Assembly (NCBI RefSeq): GCF_028994775.1
Contig: NZ_JAJQMN010000001.1
Coordinates: forward strand, 310,001 to 374,000
From: Promicromonospora iranensis
GTDB lineage: Bacteria > Actinomycetota > Actinomycetes > Actinomycetales > Cellulomonadaceae
Reading direction: 5' to 3'
Length of the DNA stretch: 64,000 bases
Below, one piece after another: positions 46,979 through 55,637 of this stretch. The notes beneath the pieces are model-generated. The model searched no databases and had not been told where the DNA came from. It worked only from the letters and a program-made list of their open reading frames with translations. Position 1 is the first letter of the stretch, and the number at the start of each line of letters is the position of its first letter. A program made the translations under genes and the position numbers.

Positions 46979-48087
46979 CAGCGACCCTCCAGGTGCAGCA
47001 GGACCAGCTCGCACGAGACACCCGGGCCGAAGGCCATGAGCACGGCGGGCGAGCCCGACGGGGCGTCAGCGCTCGCCAGCGTCCTGGCCAGGACGTCGAG
47101 CACGGAAGCGGACGACAGGTTGCCCGAGCACGCGAGGCTCGCCCGGCTCTCCCGGACCGCGTCCTCGGTCAGCCCGAGCGCATCCCGCACGGCATCGATG
47201 ACGCGCGGACCACCCGCGTGCACGACCCACGTGGGCACCTCCACCGGGGTCAGGTCGTGCTCCGCGAGCAACCCCTTGACGTCGGCGAGCAGGTGCGCGC
47301 GCAGCAGGCCCGGCAGGCCGGCGGAGAGCACTATCGCGAACCCGGTGTCGCGCACCTCCCAGCCCAGCGCGTCCGTGGTGCCGGGATACAGCCGCGAGCG
47401 CGTGTCGACCACCGTGGCCGTGCGCCGACGGCCGGCCCGGTCTCCTGGGGTACCGCCCGGGGGGGCCAGCGCCAGCGGGTGCATCGCACCGACGACGACG
47501 GCGGCGGCCGCACCGTCGCCGAACAGGCCGGACGCCACCATGTTGGCCGGGGAGTCGTCCCCGTGCTGCAGGGTCAGCGAGCACAGCTCGACGGACACCA
47601 GCAGGGACACGTCACGTGGTCGGCCCAGCAGATGGTCGTGCACGCGCGCCAGCCCGCCGGCACCGCCCGCACACCCGAGCCCGAAGGACGGCGTGCGCCG
47701 CACGTCGCTCCGCAGGCCGAGCCGCTCCGCGAGCAGCACGTCGAGCGACGGAGCCGCGATCCCGGTGACCGACGTGGCGAAGACATGATCGACGTCCTCG
47801 GGACGCAGGCCCGCGGCCGCCAGCGCCCGGCGGCACGCGCGCTCGGCCAGGAGGACACCCTCGCGGACGAAGACCGCGTTGGTGGCACCCAAGGAGTGGA
47901 GGCCCGCGTACTCCTCCAGCGGCAGCACCAGGTGCCGGTGCTCCACACCGGCGCCCGCGTGCAGCCGGCGCAGCAGCGCCGTCCGTGCCGGGTCCGGTGC
48001 CACCAGCGGCCCCACGACGTCGGTGACCGTCTCCTGGGCGTACACGTTCTCGGGCAGAACGGGCTCGACCGCGACGACACACGACAT
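46978..48087 (-). CDS. Type III polyketide synthase (chalcone synthase-like)
   Basis: This 369-residue enzyme has the thiolase-fold catalytic triad: Cys in 'RTPSFGLGCAGGAGGLARVH', His in 'TWVVHAGGPRVIDAVRD', Asn in 'ASLACSGNLSSASVLDVL'. 'GDGAAAAVVVGAMHPL' and the C-terminal 'AFGPGVSCELVLLHL' are also characteristic. It condenses an acyl-CoA starter with malonyl-CoA; with the methyltransferase and flavoprotein it likely makes a methylated alkylresorcinol or related lipid quinone. ATG 48087 is chosen over the long upstream frame to 48312, which runs across the divergent promoter and UbiA gene; no strong ribosome-binding site is seen. Confidence 0.94.
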   Translation of the reverse strand: MSCVVAVEPVLPENVYAQETVTDVVGPLVAPDPARTALLRRLHAGAGVEHRHLVLPLEEYAGLHSLGATNAVFVREGVLLAERACRRALAAAGLRPEDVDHVFATSVTGIAAPSLDVLLAERLGLRSDVRRTPSFGLGCAGGAGGLARVHDHLLGRPRDVSLLVSVELCSLTLQHGDDSPANMVASGLFGDGAAAAVVVGAMHPLALAPPGGTPGDRAGRRRTATVVDTRSRLYPGTTDALGWEVRDTGFAIVLSAGLPGLLRAHLLADVKGLLAEHDLTPVEVPTWVVHAGGPRVIDAVRDALGLTEDAVRESRASLACSGNLSSASVLDVLARTLASADAPSGSPAVLMAFGPGVSCELVLLHLEGR

Positions 48088-48141
48088 CTCAGCATCGTGA
48101 CGCAGGACCCGGCCACCCGCGCGCCGAGGACGCGGCGCGAC

Positions 48142-48147
48142 TAGCGT
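48142..48147 (+). promoter_or_regulatory. -10 box of a probably leaderless UbiA transcript
   Basis: TAGCGT ends 7 bp before ATG 48155 and no ribosome-binding site precedes that codon. This TANNNT-N7-ATG layout is typical of leaderless actinobacterial mRNAs. No -35 stands out. Confidence 0.4.
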
Positions 48148-48154
48148 GCCGCCC

Positions 48155-49012
48155 ATGATGTCCGGCAAGGAGTCCCGCCGCCTGGCCCGCGGCCTCGTGC
48201 TCGCGAGCCATGCCGCTCCCACCGTCGTCGTGACCGGCCTGTCCGCCGCGCTGGCCGCCGCGCTCGGCTCCGACGGGACGACCGTCGCGCTGGTCACGGC
48301 GGCTGTCGGCACCGGTCAGCTCTCCGTCGGATGGTCCAACGACTGGATCGACGCCGCGCGCGACTCAGCCGTGGGCCGCATCGACAAGCCGGTGGTCGCC
48401 GGTCTGGTCACTGCCCGCACCCTGCGTGCCGCCGCTCTGGCGGCGCTTGCGGTGTGCGTCGCCACGTCGCTCGCGCTGGGTGTCGCGCCGGGCGCAGCGC
48501 ATCTCGTGGCGGTCGGCGGAGCCTGGGCGTACAACGCCCGGCTCAAGGCGACCGTGTGGTCGTGGCTGCCCTACGCGCTCTCCTTCGGGCTGCTGGCGGT
48601 CTTCGTCGTGCTCGCCGCGCCAGGTCCGCGCCTGCCCGCCGGCTGGGCGGTCGCCGCGGCAGCGTTGCTCGGTACGGGAGCGCATGTCGCGAACACCCTG
48701 CCGGACCTGGAGGACGACGCCGCGACAGGTGTCCGGGGCCTGCCGCACCGGCTCGGTCGGCGTGCGTGCGGGGTGCTGGCCCCGTGCCTCCTGCTCGCCG
48801 CGGTCGGCCTGGTCATCACCGGGCCGGTCGGCCCTCCGGCTCCGGCCGCCTGGTTCGGCGGCGCGGTCGCTGCCTGCCTGGCCCTTGCCGCGGGTGCCAC
48901 GGCGCTCACGCGGCCGCGCAGCCGCGCGCCCTTCGGTCTCAGCATGGGGGTCGCCGTGGTGTGCGTGGTGCTGCTGGCCCTGGCCGCGACCGACATCGCG
49001 GTGGTTCCCTGA
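48155..49012 (+). CDS. UbiA-family prenyltransferase
   Basis: This 285-residue protein has about eight membrane helices and two Asp-rich motifs: 'WSNDWIDAARDSAVGRIDKP' (N-D-x-x-D, prenyl diphosphate/Mg binding) and 'NTLPDLEDDAATGVRGLPHR'. UbiA enzymes attach prenyl chains to aromatic acceptors; next to a type III PKS, the acceptor may be its phenolic product. It is divergent from the PKS operon across 67 bp and 140 bp ahead of the desaturase-like flavoprotein. Confidence 0.93.
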   Translation: MMSGKESRRLARGLVLASHAAPTVVVTGLSAALAAALGSDGTTVALVTAAVGTGQLSVGWSNDWIDAARDSAVGRIDKPVVAGLVTARTLRAAALAALAVCVATSLALGVAPGAAHLVAVGGAWAYNARLKATVWSWLPYALSFGLLAVFVVLAAPGPRLPAGWAVAAAALLGTGAHVANTLPDLEDDAATGVRGLPHRLGRRACGVLAPCLLLAAVGLVITGPVGPPAPAAWFGGAVAACLALAAGATALTRPRSRAPFGLSMGVAVVCVVLLALAATDIAVVP

Positions 49013-49114
49013 CTCCGAGCTGACCACGACCTGACCGTGCGGGCATGGTCCGGCGCACTGGCGACCGGGGCCGATCCTGGGCAGGCTGGACGGGACCCGA
49101 CGGAGGAGCTGCTG

Positions 49115-49156
49115 GTGGACAAGGCCGTGAGGGGCCGGGGGCCGGGCCCGTGGTGA
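49115..49156 (+). CDS. Mini-ORF coupling the flavoprotein gene
   Basis: GTG 49115 has an excellent GGAGGAG site 6 bp upstream, yet the frame has only 13 codons ('VDKAVRGRGPGPW') and ends at TGA 49154-49156, overlapping the GTG start 49153 of the next gene. That gene has no ribosome-binding site of its own, so the mini-ORF may load ribosomes for it. Confidence 0.4.
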   Translation: MDKAVRGRGPGPW

Positions 49157-50745
49157 GGACCGTCGACGCGGTGGTCGTCGGCGCCGGCCCCAACGGGCTG
49201 GTCGCCGCGAACGCGCTGGTCGACGCCGGCTGGGACGTGCTGGTGCTCGAGGCGCAGGACACCGTCGGCGGAGCGGTGCGCACCGCCGAGGTCACGGCAC
49301 CGGGGTTCCGCACCGACCTGTTCAGCGCGTTCTACCCGCTCGCGGCCGGTTCGCCGGTGATCCAGGGCCTTCACCTGGAGGACCATGGGCTGGCGTGGTC
49401 GCGCGCGCCGTCCGTCCTCGCCCACGTCCTCGACGAGGGAGGGTCCGTCGTGCTGCACGCCGACCCGGAGGACACCGCCGCCGGTCTCGACGAGCAGGAC
49501 CGGGGTGACGGCGACGCGTGGCTCCGGATGTTCGCCGGCTGGGAGCGCGTCCGTGACCCGCTGCTCGACGCGCTCTTCAGCCCGCTGCCCGCCGCCCGCC
49601 CTGCCCTGCGGCTGCTGAGCCGGCTCGGGGTCGGCGGAACGCTCGACCTCGGTCGCCTCGCGGTCCTGCCCGTGCGCCGGCTCGCGGACGAGACTTTTCG
49701 GGGCGAGGGCGGTGGGCTCCTCCTCACCGGTAACGCGATGCACTCCGACGTCCCACCCGACGCGGCGGGCAGCGGCCTCTTCGGCTGGTTGCTGGCGATG
49801 CTGGGCCAGGACGTCGGTTTTCCCGTCCCCGTGGGCGGTGCCGGATCGCTCGCCGACGCGCTCGCCGCGCGAGTTCGCGCCGGCGGGGGTGACGTCGTCA
49901 CCGGGACGCACGTCGAGCGCGTGCTCGTCGCGCGTAACCGTGCGGTCGGTGTCCGGACGGCCAGCGGTGAGCTCGTTCGGGCCCGGCGTGCGGTACTCGC
50001 CGACGTGAGCGCCCCGGCCCTGTACCGGGACCTCGTCGGTACGGAGCACCTGCCGCCCCGCCTCGTGCACGACCTCGGCCGGTTCCAGTGGGACCACCCG
50101 ACGTTCAAGATCAACTGGGCGCTCGACCGCCCCCTCGCGTGGGCGGCCGGTGCGGCGCACGGGGCGGGGACCGTACACCTCGGCGTGGACCGCCGAGGCT
50201 TCGTCGACGTCGCAGCGGCCCTGTCCAAGGGGGAGGTCCCCGAGCGGCCGTTCCTCGTCCTCGGGCAGATGACGACCTCGGACCCGACGCGGTCTCCCCG
50301 CGGCACGGAGTCGGCGTGGGCCTACACCCACGTGCCGCACGGCGTGCGCTGGACGGCGGACGAGGTCGCCGAGCACGTCCGGCGCATGGAGGACGCCCTG
50401 GACCGGGTCGCACCGGGTTTCCGGGACACGGTGGTCGGCCGGTCGGTCCAGAGCCCCGCGGACCTCGAGGCAGCGGACGCCAACCTCGTGGGCGGGGCGA
50501 TCAACGGCGGGACCTCGGGGGTCCATCAGCAGCTCGTGTTCCGGCCCACGCCGGGGCTCGGCCGGCCCGAGACTCCGGTCGAGCGGTTGTACCTCGCGAG
50601 TGCGTCCGCCCACCCGGGTGGCGGCGTGCACGGCGCGTGCGGGTGGAACGCCGCGCGCGTCGCGATCAAGGCGGCGAGCCCGTGGGGCACGCTCCCCCGG
50701 GCCCTCGTGCGCAGCGCGTGGGGACGGGTGTTGCGTGATCCGTAA
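49153..50745 (+). CDS. Phytoene desaturase-like FAD oxidoreductase
   Basis: This 530-residue flavoprotein opens with 'DAVVVGAGPNGLVAANALVD' and 'VLVLEAQDTVGGAVRTAEV', the FAD site of phytoene desaturase/NAD(P)-binding_8 proteins, and has 'FPVPVGGAGSLADALAARVR' and a C-terminal 'YLASASAHPGGGVHGACGWN' characteristic of the group. It probably oxidises or isomerises the prenyl or alkyl chain, or an isoprenoid made elsewhere. GTG 49150 or 49153 are possible starts; the frame is open to ATG 49045 but that part lacks coding character. It follows UbiA by 140 bp. Confidence 0.88.
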   Translation: MRTVDAVVVGAGPNGLVAANALVDAGWDVLVLEAQDTVGGAVRTAEVTAPGFRTDLFSAFYPLAAGSPVIQGLHLEDHGLAWSRAPSVLAHVLDEGGSVVLHADPEDTAAGLDEQDRGDGDAWLRMFAGWERVRDPLLDALFSPLPAARPALRLLSRLGVGGTLDLGRLAVLPVRRLADETFRGEGGGLLLTGNAMHSDVPPDAAGSGLFGWLLAMLGQDVGFPVPVGGAGSLADALAARVRAGGGDVVTGTHVERVLVARNRAVGVRTASGELVRARRAVLADVSAPALYRDLVGTEHLPPRLVHDLGRFQWDHPTFKINWALDRPLAWAAGAAHGAGTVHLGVDRRGFVDVAAALSKGEVPERPFLVLGQMTTSDPTRSPRGTESAWAYTHVPHGVRWTADEVAEHVRRMEDALDRVAPGFRDTVVGRSVQSPADLEAADANLVGGAINGGTSGVHQQLVFRPTPGLGRPETPVERLYLASASAHPGGGVHGACGWNAARVAIKAASPWGTLPRALVRSAWGRVLRDP

Positions 50746-50817
50746 ACGCCCGTCGGGCGGTACGCGGTGCGGCCGACGGCGCTGAGGTCAGACACGTCCA
50801 GGTCGGGCGCGCCTGAG

Positions 50818-51276
50818 TCAGCCGGAGAGCTGCTCGGGGGATCGCCGCTCCGCCAGGGCAGCGAGCCGCCGCAACGTCTCCGTGTTGCGTGGGCCGATCA
50901 CCGCGCTGCGGACCGGCTGGGGCACGAGCCTGCCGGGTCCCTTGTCCGCGTCCTCCGTGACGCGGATCATGCACCCCTCGCCCGACGCCACGGGCTTGAC
51001 CTCGATCAGCACACGCGCCTCGCCCGCGGGCCAGCCGCGCGCCTGCAGCTCGATCGAGCGCTCGGGGTCCCACGCGCGGACCACCGTCTCGTCGTCGAGC
51101 AGGGCGGGCCACAGGCCCACCGAGTGGAGGATCCGTGTGCCGGGCTCCGGCCATGCCGCGTCGACGGCCCGGATACGTGCCGTGCCGACCACCCAGGTCG
51201 AGTACGACCAGCCGTCGGCGAGCACGCGCAGCACGGCGTCGGGAGTGCACCGAGCTGCCTGCATGACGGTCACCAT
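50818..51276 (-). CDS. SRPBCC-family (START/Bet v1-like) protein
   Basis: This 152-residue protein shows the SRPBCC pattern: 'CTPDAVLRVLADGWSYSTWV', 'RILHSVGLWPALLDDETVVR', 'SIELQARGWPAGEARVLIEV', ending in a helix 'NTETLRRLAALAERR'. Such folds bind lipids or polyketides, or act as cyclases. Being convergent with the desaturase gene of the PKS cluster, it could act on its product, but nothing proves it. The start is at ATG 51276, six bases after TACAGT; ATG 51264 is also possible. Confidence 0.82.
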   Translation of the reverse strand: MVTVMQAARCTPDAVLRVLADGWSYSTWVVGTARIRAVDAAWPEPGTRILHSVGLWPALLDDETVVRAWDPERSIELQARGWPAGEARVLIEVKPVASGEGCMIRVTEDADKGPGRLVPQPVRSAVIGPRNTETLRRLAALAERRSPEQLSG

Positions 51277-51282
51277 GCTCTG

Positions 51283-51310
51283 ACTGTAGCCAGGTCGTGG
51301 GCACTGGCAA
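51283..51310 (-). promoter_or_regulatory. Promoter of the SRPBCC gene, leaderless type
   Basis: Minus-strand TTGCCA (51310-51305), 16-bp spacer, TACAGT (51288-51283), then 6 bp to ATG 51276. The transcript would begin at or next to the start codon. Confidence 0.5.
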
Positions 51311-51393
51311 CCGGCCGTTCACCGTCGCGGCGAGTGCCCCGGTCGTGGTCTACCGTCGAGAGGTCCGCGACGCCGTCCAGCGAAGGGGCTCCC

Positions 51394-51906
51394 ATGTCCA
51401 CCGCCGCACCGACCGGCCGCTCCCCGGACGATCGCCCTGGTCCCCCGGAAGGTCCGCCGGTCGGCACCGACCGGCGCACGGTGCTGTCCGGGTTCCTGTT
51501 CGGGTGCGGCATCGCCGCGTCGATGATCGACCTGTTCGTCTTCCACCTCGGCCTGCAGTGGCACCACTTCTACGACCTCTCGACGACGGAGGTGGCGCTG
51601 GCCGCCGACGGCGCCCTCCACGCGCTCGGGTGGTTCATCACCGTCTGGTCGCTGTTCCTGCTCGCGGACGTCCGCCGGCGGGCCGAGGTGGCGTGGCGGC
51701 GATGGACCGGGGCGGTACTCGCGGGCGTGGGCGCGTTCCAGCTCTTCGACGGTGTGGTCGACCACAAGCTGCTGGGGATTCACCAGATCCGGTACGGGGT
51801 GGACCTGCTGCCCTACGACACGGCGTGGATCGGCTCGGCGGTGGTGGTCCTCGTCATCGGCCTGCTCGTCCTGCGCCGTACCCGGCCGGTCGCCACCGGC
51901 GGCTGA
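51394..51906 (+). CDS. DUF2243 membrane protein
   Basis: This 170-residue protein has a Pro-rich hydrophilic start and four membrane helices. 'GFLFGCGIAASMIDLFVFHL' then 'LQWHHFYD', 'DGALHALGWFITVWSLFLLA' and 'FDGVVDHKLLGIHQIRYGV' are DUF2243 motifs with several conserved His that could bind heme or metal. It is usually paired with CtaG-type genes, as here (9 bp to the next start region), suggesting a role in oxidase assembly or copper handling. ATG 51394 follows GAAGGGG. Confidence 0.9.
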   Translation: MSTAAPTGRSPDDRPGPPEGPPVGTDRRTVLSGFLFGCGIAASMIDLFVFHLGLQWHHFYDLSTTEVALAADGALHALGWFITVWSLFLLADVRRRAEVAWRRWTGAVLAGVGAFQLFDGVVDHKLLGIHQIRYGVDLLPYDTAWIGSAVVVLVIGLLVLRRTRPVATGG

Positions 51907-51915
51907 GGCTTGGAG

Positions 51916-52878
51916 ATGGACCAGAACCAAGGCCAGCACCACGAGCAGCACCACGAGCAGCACCACGAGCAGAGCTTCGGCGCGGTGCCCTGGGAGGTGC
52001 TCGCGATGCTGGTGCTGGCCGGTGCCGCGGCGGGCTACGCGGTCGCCCTCGTCGCGGCACGACGGCGCGGCCCCTGGCCCGCGCACCGGACGGCGCTGTG
52101 GTACCTCGGGCTGCTCTGCGCCGCGGTGGCGCTGGGCCCGGTCGCCGCCGCCGCGCGGACGAGCTTCACCGCGCACATGCTCGGGCACGTCCTGCTCGGC
52201 ATGGTCGCGCCGCTGCTGCTCGTGCTCGCCGCCCCAGTCACGCTGCTCTTACGTGCTCTGCCGGTCGGCGGCGCCCGGTCCGTCACCCGGGTCCTGCGCG
52301 GTCCGTGGGTTCGCACCGTCGCGCACCCCGTGGCCGCCGGCCTGCTGAACGCCGGCGGGCTCTGGCTGCTGTACACGACGGACCTGTACCACCTCGTCCA
52401 CACCTCTGCGCCCCTGGGCCTGGTCGTGCACGCCCACGTACTGCTGGCCGGCTACCTGTTCACCGCGTCACTCGTCGGACCCGACGCCCGTTTGCACCCC
52501 GTGTCCCTTCGGGTGCGTGCAACGGTCCTCGTGCTCTTCGTCACCGCGCACTCGGTGCTCGCCAAGTGGCTCTATGCGCACCCGCCTGCCGGCGTCGACC
52601 CCCTGGACGGGCGAACGGGCGCCCAGCTCATGTACTACGGCGGCGACGTCGTCGACGTGGCCCTCATGGTGCTCCTGGCCGCCGGCTGGTACCGAGCGGC
52701 CGGCCGCCAGGGCGGCAGGGCGGCCGGCCGCCAGGGCGGCAGGGCGGCCGGCCGCCGGGGCGGCAGGGCAACCGGCCGCCCCGGCGGCATGCGGGTCGAG
52801 CGAATCGTGCCTACGGTCGACGAGGCTTCCTCAGGACGAGGAGCGGTTCGGAGCGAAGGAGCGTCCGATGACCGATGA
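51916..52878 (+). CDS. CtaG-like cytochrome oxidase assembly membrane protein with His-rich and Arg/Gly tails
   Basis: This 320-residue protein has about seven helices of the caa3_CtaG type: 'TSFTAHMLGHVLLGMVAPLL', 'LLYTTDLYHLVHTSAPLGLV', 'VHAHVLLAGYLFTASLVGPD', 'QLMYYGGDVVDVALMVLLAA', with conserved His expected to handle copper for cytochrome oxidase. Three 12-bp repeats (51934-51969) encode 'QHHEQHHEQHHEQ' at the N-terminus, a possible metal-binding tail. Four 24-bp repeats (52696-52791) encode an Ala-Gly-Arg-Gln-Gly-Gly-Arg tail after the last helix. The start may be ATG 51916 or TTG 51910. The end overlaps the SDR gene by 11 bp. Confidence 0.88.
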   Translation: MDQNQGQHHEQHHEQHHEQSFGAVPWEVLAMLVLAGAAAGYAVALVAARRRGPWPAHRTALWYLGLLCAAVALGPVAAAARTSFTAHMLGHVLLGMVAPLLLVLAAPVTLLLRALPVGGARSVTRVLRGPWVRTVAHPVAAGLLNAGGLWLLYTTDLYHLVHTSAPLGLVVHAHVLLAGYLFTASLVGPDARLHPVSLRVRATVLVLFVTAHSVLAKWLYAHPPAGVDPLDGRTGAQLMYYGGDVVDVALMVLLAAGWYRAAGRQGGRAAGRQGGRAAGRRGGRATGRPGGMRVERIVPTVDEASSGRGAVRSEGASDDR

Positions 52879-53689
52879 CACCACCGAGCACGTGCACCAG
52901 CGTCCACCGGCGAGGCCGCCCGCTGCCCTCGTCACCGGCGGATCCAGCGGGATCGGGTTCGCCATCGCCCGTGAGCTGTCGCAGCGGGGCCACGACGTCC
53001 TCGTCGTCGCCGAACGCGACGTGGACGGGGCCGTGCGCCGGCTGGGCCAGCACGCGGCCGCCCGCGTGACGGGCCTGGAGGTCGACCTCACCTCCCCTGC
53101 CGGCGTCCAGCAGGCCGTCGCCCGTGCCCGCGACCTCGGCGTGCGGATGTTCGTGCTCAACGCGGGCGTCGGCGTGCACGGGCCGTTCCTGCACACCCCG
53201 CTGGAGGACGAGCTGCGGCTCGTCGACCTCAACGTCCGCTCCGTGGTGCACCTGGCGCACCTCGTCCTGCCCGGCCTGGTCGCCGCAGGCTCCGGCCGGA
53301 TCCTGCTCACGTCGTCGATCGCCGCGACGATGCCGGCTCCGCTGTTCAGCACGTACGCCGCGTCGAAAGCGTTCCTGCGCTCGTTCGGCTGGTCCCTGCG
53401 TGGCGAGCTCACCGGCACCGGGGTCACGGTGACGACGGTCCTGCCGTCAGGGACCCGGACGCCGTTCTTCCGCGCGGCCGAGATGGAGGGCACGCACATC
53501 GGGCGGGCCCCCAAGTCCACGCCCGCGCTGGTGGCCCGCCAGGCGGTCGACGCGCTGCTCGCCGGCAGGGCCGAGGTCGTCCCTGGTCTGCAGGCCAAGG
53601 CGATGGTCGCGATCGCCTCGGTGCTCCCCCAGCGCGCGCGGACGGCGTTCCACGGCTGGTTCTACGCGCCGGGCGCACCACCGCCCTGA
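52868..53689 (+). CDS. Short-chain dehydrogenase/reductase
   Basis: This 273-residue SDR starts at ATG 52868 (AAGGAG 6 bp upstream), inside the end of the CtaG-like gene. 'ALVTGGSSGIGFAIARELSQ' is the nucleotide-binding motif, 'FVLNAGVGVHGPFLHTPLED' the NAG motif, 'ILLTSSIAATMPAPLFSTYA' the catalytic Ser, and 'STYAASKAFLRSFGWSLRGE' the Tyr-x-x-x-Lys pair. It resembles the classical DltE-like group without a clear substrate. Its overlap suggests cotranscription with the DUF2243-CtaG pair. Confidence 0.9.
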   Translation: MTDDTTEHVHQRPPARPPAALVTGGSSGIGFAIARELSQRGHDVLVVAERDVDGAVRRLGQHAAARVTGLEVDLTSPAGVQQAVARARDLGVRMFVLNAGVGVHGPFLHTPLEDELRLVDLNVRSVVHLAHLVLPGLVAAGSGRILLTSSIAATMPAPLFSTYAASKAFLRSFGWSLRGELTGTGVTVTTVLPSGTRTPFFRAAEMEGTHIGRAPKSTPALVARQAVDALLAGRAEVVPGLQAKAMVAIASVLPQRARTAFHGWFYAPGAPPP

Positions 53690-53763
53690 GCCCGGGCCTG
53701 ATCGTCAGGTCCCGTTCGACTCCGCGTCACCCCTGCGCCAGCAAGCCCGGCCACGATGCGACC

Positions 53764-55617
53764 GTGGAAAACAAGCTCTCCCGCCGGTCCCTGCTCCAGG
53801 CAGCAGCGGCCGTCCCGATCCTGACAGCAGCCTCCGCGACCACCGGTGCGACGGCGGCGTCCGCGGCACCGGCATCCGCCACCCCGAGCGGCGGCCGGCC
53901 GGACCCGGCCGACCCGCGGTTCACGATCGCCGTCCTGCCCGACACGCAGTACCTGCTGGACGACGGCGGCTCCGACGCCGAGCCGGTACGCGCCACGCTG
54001 CGCCATCTCGTGCGGGAGCAGGCGCGGGACAACATCGTCTTCATGGCGCAGCTCGGCGACGTGACCGAGCACGGCACGGCGACCGAGATGCGGGCCGCGA
54101 GCCGCGCCTTCGACGCCGCCGGCCGGCTCTCGTACAGCGTGCTGGCCGGCAACCACGACGTCAGCGGCGACGACCAGCGGGGTGACACGCCGTACCTGCG
54201 CACCTTCGGGCCGCAGCGGTTCGCCCGGATGAGGACCTACCGGGGCTCGTCCCCCGACGGGTACAACAGCTACCACGTCGTCCAGGGCGGCGGCCGGGAG
54301 TGGCTGGTGCTCGCGCTGGACTGGCGGGTGTCCGACGCCGGGCTCGCGTGGGCCCAGGGTGTGCTCGACGAGCACCCGCTCCCCGCCGTCCTGACCACCC
54401 ACGACCTCGTCTGGGCCGAGGGCGACGGCAAGGCACACCTGTCCGACAACGGGCAGCGCCTCTGGGACCGCCTGATCCGGCGCAACGACCAGATCTTCCT
54501 CGCGCTCGGCGGCCACTACTGGCCCTCCGGCCGCACCACGATGACCAACGACGCCGGCAACCCGGTCCACCTGCACATCACGAACTACCAGGACCGCTAC
54601 TACGGCGGCGCGGGGATGATCCGGTACTACGCGTTCGACCTGGCACGCGGTGTGATCGACGTCGAGACGTTCTCGCCCTGGCTGCTGGGCAAGGACGACC
54701 GCACGCCGCTGGAGGCGGAGCACGTCGAGCTCAGCGGCGACGTCGACCGGTTCACCGTCGACATCGACTTCGACGAGCGCTTCGCCGCGTTCGCGCCGCC
54801 GCTGCTGCCGGCCCCGCTCCCGCCGTCGGCGGTCATGCCGCGTGGCACCGTCGCGTACTGGCGGTTCGACGAGGCCGGGCTCGCCACCGCGGTGGCCGAC
54901 GGCGCCCCGGTCGCGCCGGGCACGGTCGCGCGCGACCTCACCGGCAACGGCAACGACCTCACCTCCGAGCTCCTGCACGCGAGCGCCCCGGCGGCGCTGA
55001 CCTGGTCGGCCGAGCACCACGACGCCCAGCCGGCCCGTGCGAGCCTGCGGTTCGACGGCGGCAAGGGTCCGGACCGTGGTGCGGTGCTGCGGACCGGTCC
55101 GGACGCGCCGGTCAACAGCGCGAAGTTCGAGTCCGGCTACACGATCGAGACGTTCCTCAAGCTGCCGGAGCCGTTCGAGGGTGACCACTCCTGGATGGGC
55201 ATCCTCAGCTGGGAGGGTCGCGCAGGCGACGCCGGCAAGCACAGCGGATGGTCCGACGACGAGCCCACGTGCAGCCTGAACCTGTCGGGCGAGCGGTTCC
55301 TGCAGTTCGTCGTCTACCCCGTGCCGGTCGACGCCGACCCCACCTCGTGGAGCCACGCGATCCCGGTCGGCCGGTGGATGCACGTGGCGCTCGTCAACGA
55401 CGGCCGGCACACGGTGATGTACGTCGACGGCTCGAAGATCGTGCGCAACGCCGCCGAGGAGTCGCGCGGCATCTCGACGCTCGGCAAGCCGTTCGCCATC
55501 GGCGGCACGCAGTCCGCCGAGCGGTACGGGCAGGGGTTCTACGGCTGGATCGGGGACACGCGGATCGTCTCCCGCGCGCTGCGCCCGGACCAGTTCCTCA
55601 CGTCCCGGCGTCGCTGA
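53764..55617 (+). CDS. Secreted calcineurin-like metallophosphoesterase with LamG-like domain
   Basis: This 617-residue protein begins at GTG 53764 with a twin-arginine-like signal ('LSRRSLLQAAAAVPILTAAS'). The phosphoesterase core (about 55-340) shows the metal-binding series 'IAVLPDTQYLLDDGG', 'MAQLGDVTEHGT', 'SVLAGNHDVSGDD', 'AVLTTHDLVWAEGDGKAHLS' and 'LALGGHYWPSG'. The C-terminal part, about 365-610, is a concanavalin/LamG fold ('GTVAYWRFDEAGLA', 'RWMHVALVNDGRHTVMYVDG', 'FYGWIGDTRIVSRALRPDQF'), probably binding a glycan. Tat export would fit a folded metalloenzyme. Substrate unknown. Confidence 0.9.
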   Translation: MENKLSRRSLLQAAAAVPILTAASATTGATAASAAPASATPSGGRPDPADPRFTIAVLPDTQYLLDDGGSDAEPVRATLRHLVREQARDNIVFMAQLGDVTEHGTATEMRAASRAFDAAGRLSYSVLAGNHDVSGDDQRGDTPYLRTFGPQRFARMRTYRGSSPDGYNSYHVVQGGGREWLVLALDWRVSDAGLAWAQGVLDEHPLPAVLTTHDLVWAEGDGKAHLSDNGQRLWDRLIRRNDQIFLALGGHYWPSGRTTMTNDAGNPVHLHITNYQDRYYGGAGMIRYYAFDLARGVIDVETFSPWLLGKDDRTPLEAEHVELSGDVDRFTVDIDFDERFAAFAPPLLPAPLPPSAVMPRGTVAYWRFDEAGLATAVADGAPVAPGTVARDLTGNGNDLTSELLHASAPAALTWSAEHHDAQPARASLRFDGGKGPDRGAVLRTGPDAPVNSAKFESGYTIETFLKLPEPFEGDHSWMGILSWEGRAGDAGKHSGWSDDEPTCSLNLSGERFLQFVVYPVPVDADPTSWSHAIPVGRWMHVALVNDGRHTVMYVDGSKIVRNAAEESRGISTLGKPFAIGGTQSAERYGQGFYGWIGDTRIVSRALRPDQFLTSRRR

Positions 55618-55637
55618 CCCGAGCCCCAGCCGGGCGA

